Shown here: positions 55,793 through 64,000 of the stretch, in pieces
Numbering within the stretch: the stretch's first letter is position 1
Layout: every line of letters begins with the position of its first letter
Origin: Vibrio hippocampi
Lineage (GTDB): Bacteria > Pseudomonadota > Gammaproteobacteria > Enterobacterales > Vibrionaceae
DNA: 64,000 bases
Direction: 5' to 3'
Assembly: GCF_921292975.1 (NCBI RefSeq)
Contig: NZ_CAKLCM010000002.1
Span: forward strand, 1,612,001-1,676,000
The notes under the pieces: model-generated
What the model saw: only the letters and a program-made list of their open reading frames with translations
Told to the model about the DNA's origin: nothing
The model's database searches: none
Translations under genes and position numbers: made by a program

Positions 55793-56584
55793 CTAGAAAA
55801 CTAACGTTTCACCATCTTCTGGAATAAGCACTTTCTCTATCAATCCCTCTGCCGTTAGCGTATTGCGCAAAGCGCTTCTGTCCACCGGACAGTGATTCAG
55901 GGCTTCCATGTGATTGGCTATCACTTTATTCGGGGAACGTCGAATAAACTCCATCACTTCATCGGTCGGCATCAGTAGCGGCTGCCCCACATCCATCTGC
56001 GCTTGTCCAGCAGCAACCACCGTAATATCGGGCTTAAATTGCTTCAGCGCTTTCTCAACATGCTCGGTGAGTACGGTATCACCACTGATATAGATACTTG
56101 GCTCATTGGGAAGTTCTAAAAAGAAACCACAGCCGTTTGCCATCACCTTGTGGATCCAACCATGTCCATGCTGAGCTGGAATCGCCGTGAGCCGTCCTCC
56201 CAAAAAGTCGACCGTTTGCCAATCATCGACGCCATGTGACACCGTAATACCGTACTTTTCCAGATAGGCTTGGTCTTTCTTCGGCGTGGCAACAGGAATG
56301 GTATTCATCGTCAGAAAACGCTCACCTTCCGCATCCAAATGGTCACCATGCTGCAAAGGCTTAAAACCAAACGTCTGACTGTGTGTAATCAGCGCATGAG
56401 TCACTTGGTCTAAAAGATCACTGGCATTACTTGGCAACTCGACCGTCGGATTCTTTGCTAATTTAAAGCGGAATACAGAAAAAGGCGGAAGACTGCCTTT
56501 TCGCCCCAACATAGGGTCGATAAGGATAAAGTGTTGCTCGGTTTCAATAATAAACGTGGCACTACGTAGGTGATGAATTTTCAT
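55793..56584 (-). CDS. MBL-fold metal-dependent hydrolase (UlaG-like)
   Basis: A 263-residue metallo-beta-lactamase-fold protein. It begins MKIHHLRSATFIIETEQHF, a UlaG/YcjG-type start, with AGAGAGACG upstream of the ATG at 56584. The usual HxHxDH motif is changed to THSQTFGFKPLQHGDHLD; later metal-type residues include the His of AIPAQHGHGW, the Asp of YISGDTVL and the His of ANHMEALNHCP. Substrate unknown; relatives act on lactones or phosphodiesters. The incomplete first motif makes activity uncertain. Confidence 0.75.
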   Translation of the reverse strand: MKIHHLRSATFIIETEQHFILIDPMLGRKGSLPPFSVFRFKLAKNPTVELPSNASDLLDQVTHALITHSQTFGFKPLQHGDHLDAEGERFLTMNTIPVATPKKDQAYLEKYGITVSHGVDDWQTVDFLGGRLTAIPAQHGHGWIHKVMANGCGFFLELPNEPSIYISGDTVLTEHVEKALKQFKPDITVVAAGQAQMDVGQPLLMPTDEVMEFIRRSPNKVIANHMEALNHCPVDRSALRNTLTAEGLIEKVLIPEDGETLVF

Positions 56585-56740
56585 TCGTCTCTCTCTTTGG
56601 GTTATTTGGACTGTCATGTCTAAGCATCACGTCCAAGCACTACAACCGTAAAGTTATCGTTATTTGACATCAATATGAGGGTAGTTCACCGCTATTATTG
56701 ACGTCAAATTCATCAACGAATATATCACCGACGCTCGCGA

Positions 56741-57922
56741 TTATCGCTTATGTTTAGGCACATAATTTAACACTGAGATCGGCACAGGTTTTTTAGGCTC
56801 AAAACCCTCGATATCGCGGCGTTCTAATAGGTGACCTAGACGACTTTCAATCATACATAGGTTTTTAAAGTTGTCTTTAGAGACCAAAGAGACCGCCTCA
56901 CCCGCGGCATCAGCACGACCAGTTCGACCGATCCGATGCACATATTCATCAGCAGGATAAGGCAAGTCATAGTTGATCACGACCGGTAGATTCTCGACAT
57001 CGATACCACGAGCCGCCACACCCGTTGCCACCATATATTGGATATCGCCTTGTTTAAATTGTTCAATCAATTGTTGGCGTACCTGCTGATTACGACCACT
57101 ATGAAAAGCTTCTGCTGCAATACCACGCTTTTCTAATTGGCTCACAAGCTTAGCCGCACCGTGTTTGGTTTCGATGAAGATCAGCGCTTGCTTCCAGTTA
57201 TGCTCACTCAGTAGGTGCGCCAATAATGCCGATTTCTTGTCTTTATCGACACCGACCATCCACTGCTGAATGTTCGACTTGGAGGCACTGTGTTTGGAAA
57301 TGATAATCTCTTTGGCGTTGTAAACAGCGCTCTTAGCCAGATCTCTTACCGGGTTGGATAACGTGGCAGAAAATAACAACGACTGAGCCTCTTCTGGCAC
57401 TCTTGCTATGATTTTATTGATCGCTTCAATAAAACCCATGTCCAGCATTTTGTCGGCTTCATCCAGCACCAAAAATTCAACTTCGTCAAAGTGAATGGCG
57501 CGTTGACCGTATAGATCAAGCAAACGACCCGGTGTCGCCACGACGATGTCTACGCCTTCTATCAAGGCTTGCTTTTGCGGCTTTTCATCCACACCGCCAA
57601 AAATAGCCAACGACTTTAAGCCCAACTCCTGACCATAGGCTTGAATGCTTTGCTCTACCTGCAACGCTAACTCACGAGTCGGCGCGAGAATAATGGCACG
57701 AGCACGTTTCTTACGCCCAGCTTGTCCCTCACTTAAACGCTGTAAAATCGGCAACACAAAACTGGCGGTTTTACCGGTGCCCGTTTGAGCCGCTGCAATA
57801 AGGTTATCACCTTGTAAGATCAGTGGAATGGCTTGAGCCTGGATCTTAGTTGGCGTGTCATAACCCAGTTGTTTCAAGGTGTTTTGGATTGGCGTTGCGA
57901 GCCCAAGTGTCGAGAATGGCAT
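56741..57922 (-). CDS. DEAD-box ATP-dependent RNA helicase, RhlE-like
   Basis: A 392-residue helicase from the ATG at 57922 (MPFSTLGLATPIQNTLKQLG). All motifs are intact: Q motif (GYDTPTKIQAQAIP), I AAQTGTGKT, Ia PTRELALQ, II VLDEADKMLD, III SATL, V ATGVAARGIDV and VI HRIGRTGRA. RhlE-like enzymes remodel ribosomal RNA and support RNA turnover. The C-terminal tail after the core is only about 40 residues, without the long basic extension of many RhlE proteins, so it may be one of several Vibrio paralogues. Confidence 0.9.
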   Translation of the reverse strand: MPFSTLGLATPIQNTLKQLGYDTPTKIQAQAIPLILQGDNLIAAAQTGTGKTASFVLPILQRLSEGQAGRKKRARAIILAPTRELALQVEQSIQAYGQELGLKSLAIFGGVDEKPQKQALIEGVDIVVATPGRLLDLYGQRAIHFDEVEFLVLDEADKMLDMGFIEAINKIIARVPEEAQSLLFSATLSNPVRDLAKSAVYNAKEIIISKHSASKSNIQQWMVGVDKDKKSALLAHLLSEHNWKQALIFIETKHGAAKLVSQLEKRGIAAEAFHSGRNQQVRQQLIEQFKQGDIQYMVATGVAARGIDVENLPVVINYDLPYPADEYVHRIGRTGRADAAGEAVSLVSKDNFKNLCMIESRLGHLLERRDIEGFEPKKPVPISVLNYVPKHKR

Positions 57923-58018
57923 AGCTGTCGTCGTCTTTGCGAATTGAATGGCGGGAGTATAGCAGAAGCGGGTATGGACGCTATGACTTTCATAAACGAG
58001 TCGGTCAGGGTGCGCCCT

Positions 58019-58086
58019 CTCTCTGACCAACTGCTTTATCTGACCGACTGTTCTCTCTGACTGACTGCTCTCTCTGACTGACTGAT
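58019..58086. repeat. Four 16-18-bp tandem units between the helicase and the NAD(P)-binding gene
   Basis: CTCTCTGACTGACTGCT at 58053 and a near copy at 58070 are preceded by two diverged units at 58019 and 58037 with CTGACC(A/G)ACTG. They lie upstream of the minus-strand helicase gene and after the 58115 gene stop. Confidence 0.85.
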
Positions 58087-58114
58087 AACTTCCTACCGTG
58101 CTCAGTCACTCAGC

Positions 58115-58747
58115 TTAGTAGCTCATTCCTGGCTCAACACACTGATAAACTTCACCGATACTCTCTGGCGTCATAAGCAAATATTCACTTAGCCTAGCGA
58201 CTTCACCTCGTGTGATCACCCCATGAACCTCACTATGCTGTGACAGTTGACCGCCTTGGGTCGCAGGTCCATTTTTAAGCCCTCCGGGGCGAAGAATGGT
58301 GTAATCAAGGGCACTACTTTGGAGCCAAGCTTCCGCTAGCGATTTTTCTCTCACTGCCGCGCCAAAGCCTTTTCTCGCTCGTTCCGACAAGTATTGCCAA
58401 GAGTCACCGCAACCCAAAGAGGTCACCAGCAATAGACGTGTGTGACCAAAATGCTCTAATGCATCGACTAGATGACGATGACCAATATAATCAACGGCAA
58501 CCTGTGCTTGAAAACTACCCATAGTAGAAATGTGCTGTACCGAACTCGGTAACGCTTCCACCGTCGACATCACCTGATAAAGATCCGTCGCATCACACTT
58601 AAAAGACGAAATACCTAACTCGGCAATCGCTGGATTGTTATCTGGGTTTCGAGCAATGACAAAAACTTGATAGCCATGGTGATGATAATGCTCCACCATC
58701 GCCGCGCCTAAACCGCTTGCTCCGCCCCAAATCGCTACTTGTTTCAT
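58115..58747 (-). CDS. NAD(P)-binding Rossmann protein (atypical SDR / NmrA-like)
   Basis: A 210-residue protein from the ATG at 58747. The dinucleotide loop is IWGGASGLGAAMVEHYHHHG (residues 5-24). Later blocks are MGSFQAQVAVDYIGHRHLVDA and YTILRPGGLKNGPATQGG, typical of small NmrA-like or atypical short-chain reductases with a Pro-Gly after the last strand. Substrate unknown. It lies between the helicase gene and the maltose operon without evident link to either. Confidence 0.8.
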   Translation of the reverse strand: MKQVAIWGGASGLGAAMVEHYHHHGYQVFVIARNPDNNPAIAELGISSFKCDATDLYQVMSTVEALPSSVQHISTMGSFQAQVAVDYIGHRHLVDALEHFGHTRLLLVTSLGCGDSWQYLSERARKGFGAAVREKSLAEAWLQSSALDYTILRPGGLKNGPATQGGQLSQHSEVHGVITRGEVARLSEYLLMTPESIGEVYQCVEPGMSY

Positions 58748-58871
58748 TGAATAATCCACTGATAATGAAAATTGTTATCATTATTCCATAACTTACCCGC
58801 AGCGACTAGTGTTCGGGGTTTGACAACCATCACGCTTAACCTATTTTCGTTACCAGACGTAAAAATAAAAA

Positions 58872-58893
58872 GGTCAGCTACAACGAGCTGACC
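58872..58893 (-). terminator. Intrinsic terminator of malEFG
   Basis: Stem GGTCAGCT / AGCTGACC with a 6-base loop, followed on the minus strand by TTTTTATTTTT; 30 bases past the malG stop. Confidence 0.92.
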
Positions 58894-58922
58894 CTAGATT
58901 CATCGTTTACTTTATGGCTTGG

Positions 58923-59813
58923 TTAACCTTTGACACCCCCCGCCGTCAAACCACCGACTAACCAGCGCTGTGCTAACAAGAATACGACCGTAATCGGCAA
59001 TGCAGATAGCACGGCAGCCGCAGCAAAGTCACCCCATAGATAGTTCTGCGGATAGAGATACTGCTGCATACCAACCGCCAGCGTGTAAGTCTCAACATCG
59101 GATAGCAGTAGCGATGCCACCGGCACTTCACCCACAACCATGATGAAAGAAAGGATAAACACCACGGCTAGGATCGGCACTGACAGAGGAAGAAGCACCA
59201 ATCTAAAGGCTTGCCAAGGTGTCGCCCCATCAAGCGCTGCGGCTTCTTCCAACGAGTTATCAATCGTCTCAAAGTAACCTTTGATGGTCCAAACGTGCAG
59301 CGCAATACCGCCAAGATAAGAGAAGATCAAACCACCATGCGTGTTCAAGCCTAAGAACGGAATGTATTGACCCAACTTATCAAACAGAGCGTAGATTGCG
59401 ACCAATGCCAAAACCGCTGGGAACATCTGGAAGATCATCATCGCTTTTAGAATGGTGTTCTTGCCTTTAAAGCGCATACGTGCAAATGCGTAAGCGGATG
59501 TTGTTGATAGGCATACAATCAAGATAGACGAAATGCCCGCCACTTTGATTGAGTTCCATAACCAAGTCAGTACTGGGAATGGCGGTGGTGTGACTGAGCC
59601 GTCCGCATTGGTGACAGAAAAGCCTAGCGCCAATTTCCAGTGCTCGAGCGAGGGGTTATCTGGAATAAGACTGCCCGTCGCAAAGTTACCTTCACGAAAT
59701 GAGATTGCCACGATCATCAGTAACGGAAAGATAATCAGTGATAGGAAAGCCCACATTGCAATATGCGTTGCCCAAACACGGTATTTTAATGATTTACCTT
59801 GTACAATTGCCAT
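58923..59813 (-). CDS. malG: Maltose/maltodextrin ABC transporter permease MalG
   Basis: A 296-residue permease with six membrane helices. The EAA loop that contacts MalK is [20 protein letters not shown]. The periplasmic part after helix 1 ([20 protein letters not shown]) and C-terminal [15 protein letters not shown] match MalG. It pairs with MalF in the MalFGK2 importer. It lies 11 bases after malF. Confidence 0.96.
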   Translation of the reverse strand: MAIVQGKSLKYRVWATHIAMWAFLSLIIFPLLMIVAISFREGNFATGSLIPDNPSLEHWKLALGFSVTNADGSVTPPPFPVLTWLWNSIKVAGISSILIVCLSTTSAYAFARMRFKGKNTILKAMMIFQMFPAVLALVAIYALFDKLGQYIPFLGLNTHGGLIFSYLGGIALHVWTIKGYFETIDNSLEEAAALDGATPWQAFRLVLLPLSVPILAVVFILSFIMVVGEVPVASLLLSDVETYTLAVGMQQYLYPQNYLWGDFAAAAVLSALPITVVFLLAQRWLVGGLTAGGVKG

Positions 59814-59824
59814 TTTGAGCCTCC

Positions 59825-61399
59825 TTAATCTTGAGCGACTTTGGTTACACGTAAGTTCAATAGCGCTAGCGCACCTACGAGTAAGAAGATGAGCGTTGCG
59901 ATTGCACTTGCTAGACCGAAGTCTTGACCACCCGCACCTTCAAAGGCGATACGGTAGGTGTAGTTAACCAGAAGATCGGTATAACCGGCAGGTTCAGAAG
60001 TGCCAATCATATTTGGACCACCATTGGTCAATAGAGCAATCAATACAAAGTTATTAAAGTTAAAGGCAAAACTGGCAATCAGTAGCGGCGTAAGCGGCTT
60101 AATCATCAGCGGCAAGGTGATGCGGGTAAAGTTAGAGATGAAGTTTGAACCATCAATCGCTGACGCTTCATATAAATCATCAGGAATCGCTTTGAGCAGC
60201 CCCATACAAAGAATCATCATGTAAGGGAAACCCAGCCAAGTATTGACGATAAGAATCATCGTTTTTGCCATAAATGGATCGGAGAACCATGCTGGACTGA
60301 TGCCAAACAAGTTTTCTAACACCATGTTGACCTCACCAAAGCTCTGGTTGAACAGACCTTTGAAGATCAAGATAGAAATAAAGGCAGGTACGGCATAAGG
60401 CAGAATCAGTAGTAATCGATACGCCGCGCGTCCTTTTAAGGCTTCCCACTGTACCACGCTCGCCAAAACAAGACCGATCATTACAGTAAGCACCACACTT
60501 ACCCCAGAGAAAACAATGGTCCAAATAAAGATACTAATGAAAGGCTCTTTGATGCCGTCATCTTTCCATACTCGCTCGAAATTGTGCGTCCCAATGGTCA
60601 CAATAAAGCCCGGCGAAACGGTATTGCCAACAAATTCGCCATTGGCGTCAACCGCTTGATAGAAACCGACATCTTGGTTAGGGCGTAGTGTCTCGTCAGT
60701 ACGGTTGTTGTGCAGGGTTTCTCCATCCTCTTGCAGAGTATAAAGAGGCACGACGGCGGCAAACTTACGCAAGCCACTCATACGGATATCTTCGCCACTG
60801 GGCAAATGAAGATCCACTGCGCTCAGTGCTGTGCGGTTTTGAATAATGGTTTTAATTGGCGCTTTTTCGCCTTTCACCTCTTCAATCGGTGTCAGATCGA
60901 AATTCGTCGTCGACAGACCGTCGAGTTGAAACACAGGCGTAGCAAGTCGCTGCCCAGCTTTCTCAACCACAAGCTGGTGTCCCATATCCGTTTTATACAG
61001 GGTAAACGGATAGCTATCGCCACTTTGATAGGTTCTGTCTAACAACACTTGTTGTGCACGTTCAAACGACAACTGGTTTTTAGCGCTATAGTTCGTAAAG
61101 GCAAGACCCACGGTATAAGCCAGCGGAAACAAAATAAAAAGAATCATCCCTGCTACGCCCGGATAAATATAACGATGAGCGTAGGTTTTTTTACTGCCAA
61201 AAACGAACAATGCTAATGCGGTAAGGATGAGAGTAAGAAGCGCAAAAGCGATCTCACCGCGAGAATACATCAGGATGGTGGCGTAGCCATTAATAATGCC
61301 GACTGTGCCCAATAGTGCCCACTTAGTGAGCACTTTTTTGCTGCTTGGAAGGCCGGCTGCTGGTGCTGTCATAGCATCTGTACCTTGAACTGACTGCAT
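59825..61399 (-). CDS. malF: Maltose/maltodextrin ABC transporter permease MalF
   Basis: A 524-residue permease, the MalF length. Early membrane helices lie in the first 100 residues, then the large periplasmic P2 loop (about residues 120-285) that clasps MalE, then the transport core with the EAA loop [20 protein letters not shown]. It follows malE after 85 bases that contain a terminator-like hairpin, so less MalF than MalE should be made. Confidence 0.96.
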   Translation of the reverse strand: MQSVQGTDAMTAPAAGLPSSKKVLTKWALLGTVGIINGYATILMYSRGEIAFALLTLILTALALFVFGSKKTYAHRYIYPGVAGMILFILFPLAYTVGLAFTNYSAKNQLSFERAQQVLLDRTYQSGDSYPFTLYKTDMGHQLVVEKAGQRLATPVFQLDGLSTTNFDLTPIEEVKGEKAPIKTIIQNRTALSAVDLHLPSGEDIRMSGLRKFAAVVPLYTLQEDGETLHNNRTDETLRPNQDVGFYQAVDANGEFVGNTVSPGFIVTIGTHNFERVWKDDGIKEPFISIFIWTIVFSGVSVVLTVMIGLVLASVVQWEALKGRAAYRLLLILPYAVPAFISILIFKGLFNQSFGEVNMVLENLFGISPAWFSDPFMAKTMILIVNTWLGFPYMMILCMGLLKAIPDDLYEASAIDGSNFISNFTRITLPLMIKPLTPLLIASFAFNFNNFVLIALLTNGGPNMIGTSEPAGYTDLLVNYTYRIAFEGAGGQDFGLASAIATLIFLLVGALALLNLRVTKVAQD

Positions 61400-61434
61400 A
61401 GTGGACCTGCTTAAAAAATCTAAATATCAAAAAT

Positions 61435-61459
61435 TAAGGAGGAGTTGCCCCCTCCTTAA
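61435..61459 (-). terminator. Hairpin between malE and malF (partial terminator)
   Basis: A 9-bp stem TTAAGGAGG / CCTCCTTAA with a 7-base loop; on the minus strand TTTTTGAT follows. It sits 26 bases after the malE stop. Partial termination would explain excess binding protein. Confidence 0.7.
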
Positions 61460-61484
61460 AAGGGAGTGTAACGTTAATTACACA

Positions 61485-62663
61485 TTATTTTGTCATCTGC
61501 GTTTCTGCATCGCTTAGTGCAGCATCAACAGACTGACGACCATCGACCACGTTGATAATCGCATTTTTCGCCGCACCCCAGAATGCATTCATCTGTGGGA
61601 TATTTGGCATAATTTCACCATTCATCGCGTTGTCCATGGTCGCTGCGATACGAGTGTCAGCGTCAAGCTCCGCTTGGAAAGACTTGAGTGCAACCGCACC
61701 GAGTGGCTTATCATCGTTCACTTTACGAAGACCATCGTTAGTCAGTAGATAGTTCTCAATAAACTCCACCGCTAAATCTTTGTTTGGAGAAGCGGTGCTG
61801 ATACCCGCAGTGAGCACGCCAACAAACGGTTTAGAAGAGTGACCTTGGAACTTAGGCAGTGTCGCCACACCGTAGTTGATACCGGATTTTTCGATGTTGC
61901 CCCATGACCATGGACCATTAATCGTCATCGCAGTAGTGCCTTGGTTAAACGCCGACTCAGAAACGGAATAATCCATATCGGCAGAAATCACACCTTTGTC
62001 AACAAGCCCTTTCACAAAGCTCATCGCATCTTTTACGCCCTTCTCGGCGATACCCGCGTCTTTCACATCATAACCATTCGCGGTGTATTTAAATGCATAA
62101 CCGCCGTCAGCGGCCATAAGCGGCCATGTGAAGTAAGGTTCTTTCAGGTTCCACATGATTGCAGACTTGCCTTCTTTTTTCAGTTTGGCATCAATCGCGG
62201 CAACTTCTTCCCAAGTTTTCGGTGGGTTTGGCACTAAGTCTTTGTTGTAGATAAGAGAGAGAGATTCTACAGCAACTGGGTAGCCAATGAGCTTGCCATC
62301 ATAACGAACCGCATCCCAACCAAGGTCTACAATACCTTCACGGACTTCTTTGGAAGGTGTAATTTCCGCCAATAAGCCAGCTTCGGCATAACCACCAAAA
62401 CGGTCGTGTGCCCAGAATACGATGTCGGGACCATCACCCGTTGCTGCTGTTTGCGGGAACTTATCTTGTAGACCATCTGGGTGAGCAACCGTGACTTTAA
62501 TACCGGTCTCTTCCTCAAACTTTTTGCCTACTTCTGCTAGACCGTTGTAACCTTTGTCACCGTTGATCCAGATAGTAAGTTGTCCTTCTTCGATAGCAGC
62601 ATGAGCACCGAAAGAACCCATAGCGACGAGGGTGCTAAGTGCTACCGCAGTTAATTTTTTCAT
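61485..62663 (-). CDS. malE: Maltose/maltodextrin-binding protein MalE
   Basis: A 392-residue periplasmic protein. The ATG at 62663 gives a clear signal peptide ([20 protein letters not shown], cut after AHA) with AAGGA upstream; a longer reading from 62834 has no family support. The mature protein begins [20 protein letters not shown] and contains [60 protein letters not shown] and [10 protein letters not shown], all MalE ligand-site blocks. It captures maltodextrins for MalFGK2. It is the first gene of malE-malF-malG, divergent from malK. Confidence 0.97.
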   Translation of the reverse strand: MKKLTAVALSTLVAMGSFGAHAAIEEGQLTIWINGDKGYNGLAEVGKKFEEETGIKVTVAHPDGLQDKFPQTAATGDGPDIVFWAHDRFGGYAEAGLLAEITPSKEVREGIVDLGWDAVRYDGKLIGYPVAVESLSLIYNKDLVPNPPKTWEEVAAIDAKLKKEGKSAIMWNLKEPYFTWPLMAADGGYAFKYTANGYDVKDAGIAEKGVKDAMSFVKGLVDKGVISADMDYSVSESAFNQGTTAMTINGPWSWGNIEKSGINYGVATLPKFQGHSSKPFVGVLTAGISTASPNKDLAVEFIENYLLTNDGLRKVNDDKPLGAVALKSFQAELDADTRIAATMDNAMNGEIMPNIPQMNAFWGAAKNAIINVVDGRQSVDAALSDAETQMTK

Positions 62664-63331
62664 GTTCGTATCCTTTTTATTCTTAATGTAGGGTTGATGT
62701 CGGGCAGACCCATTCACATCAGAGGTAAGCCGTATTTCAGCATTTATAATCAGCAATTGTTCGCTTAAGCTCATCATCCTAAGCCCTACGCCCCGAGTAT
62801 TATGGCGTATTTTCGCGATCTGCATCGCCTTCAACTAGCGATATAGTTCACAATTCATGTCTCTTGTGTGACCAGCTTCAATCTTAATCAACTGAATAAT
62901 GTGATTTATGTCCTAATCATCCATTTCATCCCTGCTTTGCCCTCCCCCTCCTCTACTCCCCCTACAATTATTTTTGTTGGGAGGATGCTAGTGAAGGCAC
63001 AATTTCGCACACTGTGTACATCCCAAAATGGTCGATTGGTTTATGACTGACTCAACGGATAAATAATAGAAAAGATAAAGTTTTGCATTTCTCTGACGCG
63101 ACTTTTTATTATGTGAGGAGTAATGGAAACATGCTGAGTGAGTCACCACTTTAATTTAAGTGTATATAAAGCAATAGATTTGGTAACACTGTGTAATCCA
63201 ATAGCGCTAGCGCTTCCAAGCTTGCAGTGTTACAAAATAAATCACCATTTACTGAGCCCTACCGTTACTGTCAGCACGGCAATACCAAAATGACGACGGT
63301 AACGAAACAAAATTGATCGAGGACGAGCTAC
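62664..63331. promoter_or_regulatory. Divergent malE-malK control region
   Basis: A 668-base gap without a supported gene. MalT-type hexamers GGATGA occur on the minus strand at 62917-62922 and 62926-62931; a plus-strand GGGAGGATG lies at 62979-62987, and a polypyrimidine stretch at 62940-62962 reads GGGGGAG and GAGGAGG on the minus strand. In E. coli such clusters bind MalT, with CRP sites between. I could not place a convincing CRP box or the start sites by eye. Confidence 0.5.
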
Positions 63332-64000
63332 ATGGCGAGTGTTACGTTAAAAAATGTGTGTAAAGCGTATGACGACGTATTGATTTCTAAAAACGTAGAT
63401 CTAGAAATTAACGAAGGCGAATTTGTGGTATTTGTTGGCCCATCGGGTTGCGGCAAATCGACACTTTTACGCTGTATTGCAGGTCTAGAAGATATTACTT
63501 CCGGCGATCTTTATATCGGTGATGAGCGCATGAATGACGTTGAGCCTTCTAAGCGCGGCGTTGGTATGGTGTTCCAATCTTATGCGCTTTATCCTCACCT
63601 TAACCTTTATGACAATATGTCATTTGGTCTCAAACTCGCGAAAGCGAATAAAAGCGAGATCGATAAACGCGTCTCTCAAGCGGCAGAAATTTTGCAATTA
63701 GGTCACTTATTGGAGCGTCACCCAAAAGCCTTGTCTGGTGGACAACGTCAACGTGTTGCTATCGGTCGTACCTTGGTTTCTCAACCTAACGTCTTCCTAC
63801 TTGATGAACCTTTATCCAACCTTGATGCTGCGCTTCGCGTTAATATGCGCGCACAAATCACCAAACTACAACGTCAACTTGGCTGCACCATGATCTACGT
63901 TACCCATGATCAGGTTGAAGCAATGACCATGGCAGACAAAATTGTGGTACTTGATGGCGGGTATGTTTCTCAAGTCGGTAAACCGCTCGAACTCTACCAC
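63332..64000 (+). CDS. malK: Maltose/maltodextrin ABC transporter ATPase MalK (3' end beyond window)
   Basis: The first 223 codons are visible, starting at the ATG at 63332 with GAGGACGAG upstream. Walker A is [12 protein letters not shown] (residues about 36-47), Q loop [12 protein letters not shown], signature [15 protein letters not shown], Walker [16 protein letters not shown] and switch His [12 protein letters not shown]. The C-terminal regulatory domain, where EIIA(Glc) and MalT would bind, is outside the window. It powers MalFG and is transcribed divergently from malEFG. Confidence 0.96.
   Translation, partial: MASVTLKNVCKAYDDVLISKNVDLEINEGEFVVFVGPSGCGKSTLLRCIAGLEDITSGDLYIGDERMNDVEPSKRGVGMVFQSYALYPHLNLYDNMSFGLKLAKANKSEIDKRVSQAAEILQLGHLLERHPKALSGGQRQRVAIGRTLVSQPNVFLLDEPLSNLDAALRVNMRAQITKLQRQLGCTMIYVTHDQVEAMTMADKIVVLDGGYVSQVGKPLELYH

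Overview
This window is ordinary core chromosome of a gammaproteobacterium of the family Vibrionaceae, most likely a Vibrio large chromosome. The gene orders tig-clpP-clpX-lon-hupB-ppiD, hemA-prfA-prmC-sirB2-sirB1-kdsA opposite lolB-ispE-prs, pth-ychF, Met/Leu/Gln tRNA array-ubiF-miaB-ybeZ-ybeY-corC-lnt and cysK-ptsH-ptsI-crr match enteric and Vibrio backbones, and protein lengths match those families. The exact species cannot be named from the sequence. I found no prophage, insertion sequence, integron or CRISPR array.

Layout. 1-1.1 kb: truncated DTW-domain gene (tapT) divergent from a rhombosortase, then a ComEA-like protein. 1.2-9.6 kb: the proteostasis block ppiD, hupB, lon, clpX, clpP, tig, all on the minus strand. 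10.3-14.0 kb: a small hypothetical gene and a three-gene operon of response regulator, histidine kinase and an orphan GtsA-like sugar-binding protein. 14.4-18.8 kb: a 32-codon small ORF and a 1371-residue formate dehydrogenase fused to a GltD-like flavoprotein. 19.3-24.9 kb: tRNA-Pro with a partial degenerate copy, a DUF3149 mini-membrane protein, smrA, rluF, ybaK, ushA and kdsA. 25-34 kb: sirB1, sirB2, prmC, prfA and hemA opposite lolB, ispE and prs, then pth and ychF. 34.3-36.4 kb: fifteen tRNA genes (3 Met, 7 Leu, 5 Gln) in a visibly expanding tandem array. 36.4-43.5 kb: ubiF, miaB, ybeZ, ybeY, corC, lnt. 43.6-49.5 kb: cysK, the PTS genes, yfcE, yfcH. 49.5-55.6 kb: a possible Pho-controlled micro-gene, cnoX, tauABC, qmcA and an nfeD-like gene. 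55.8-58.8 kb: an MBL-fold protein, a RhlE-like helicase and an NAD(P)-binding protein. 58.9-64 kb: malG, malF, malE divergent from malK, which is cut by the window edge.

Together the genes cover protein quality control, translation (release factors, tRNA modification and recycling, tRNA supply), heme, ubiquinone, lipid A and isoprenoid precursors, lipoprotein maturation and localisation, and carbon uptake by PTS, maltose ABC and taurine-like ABC systems. A possible sugar-sensing two-component operon adds regulation.

The least expected features are: (i) at least nine places where a short unit of 13-19 bp is repeated 3-5 times head to tail at gene borders, with a different unit at each site, several running into start or stop codons; (ii) a near-perfect Pho box with correctly spaced -10, a 21-codon ORF with a Shine-Dalgarno and a strong terminator at 49.6-49.8 kb; (iii) the sugar-binding-protein/two-component operon without any permease; (iv) the fused formate dehydrogenase. 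None was tested by database search; all readings are by eye.
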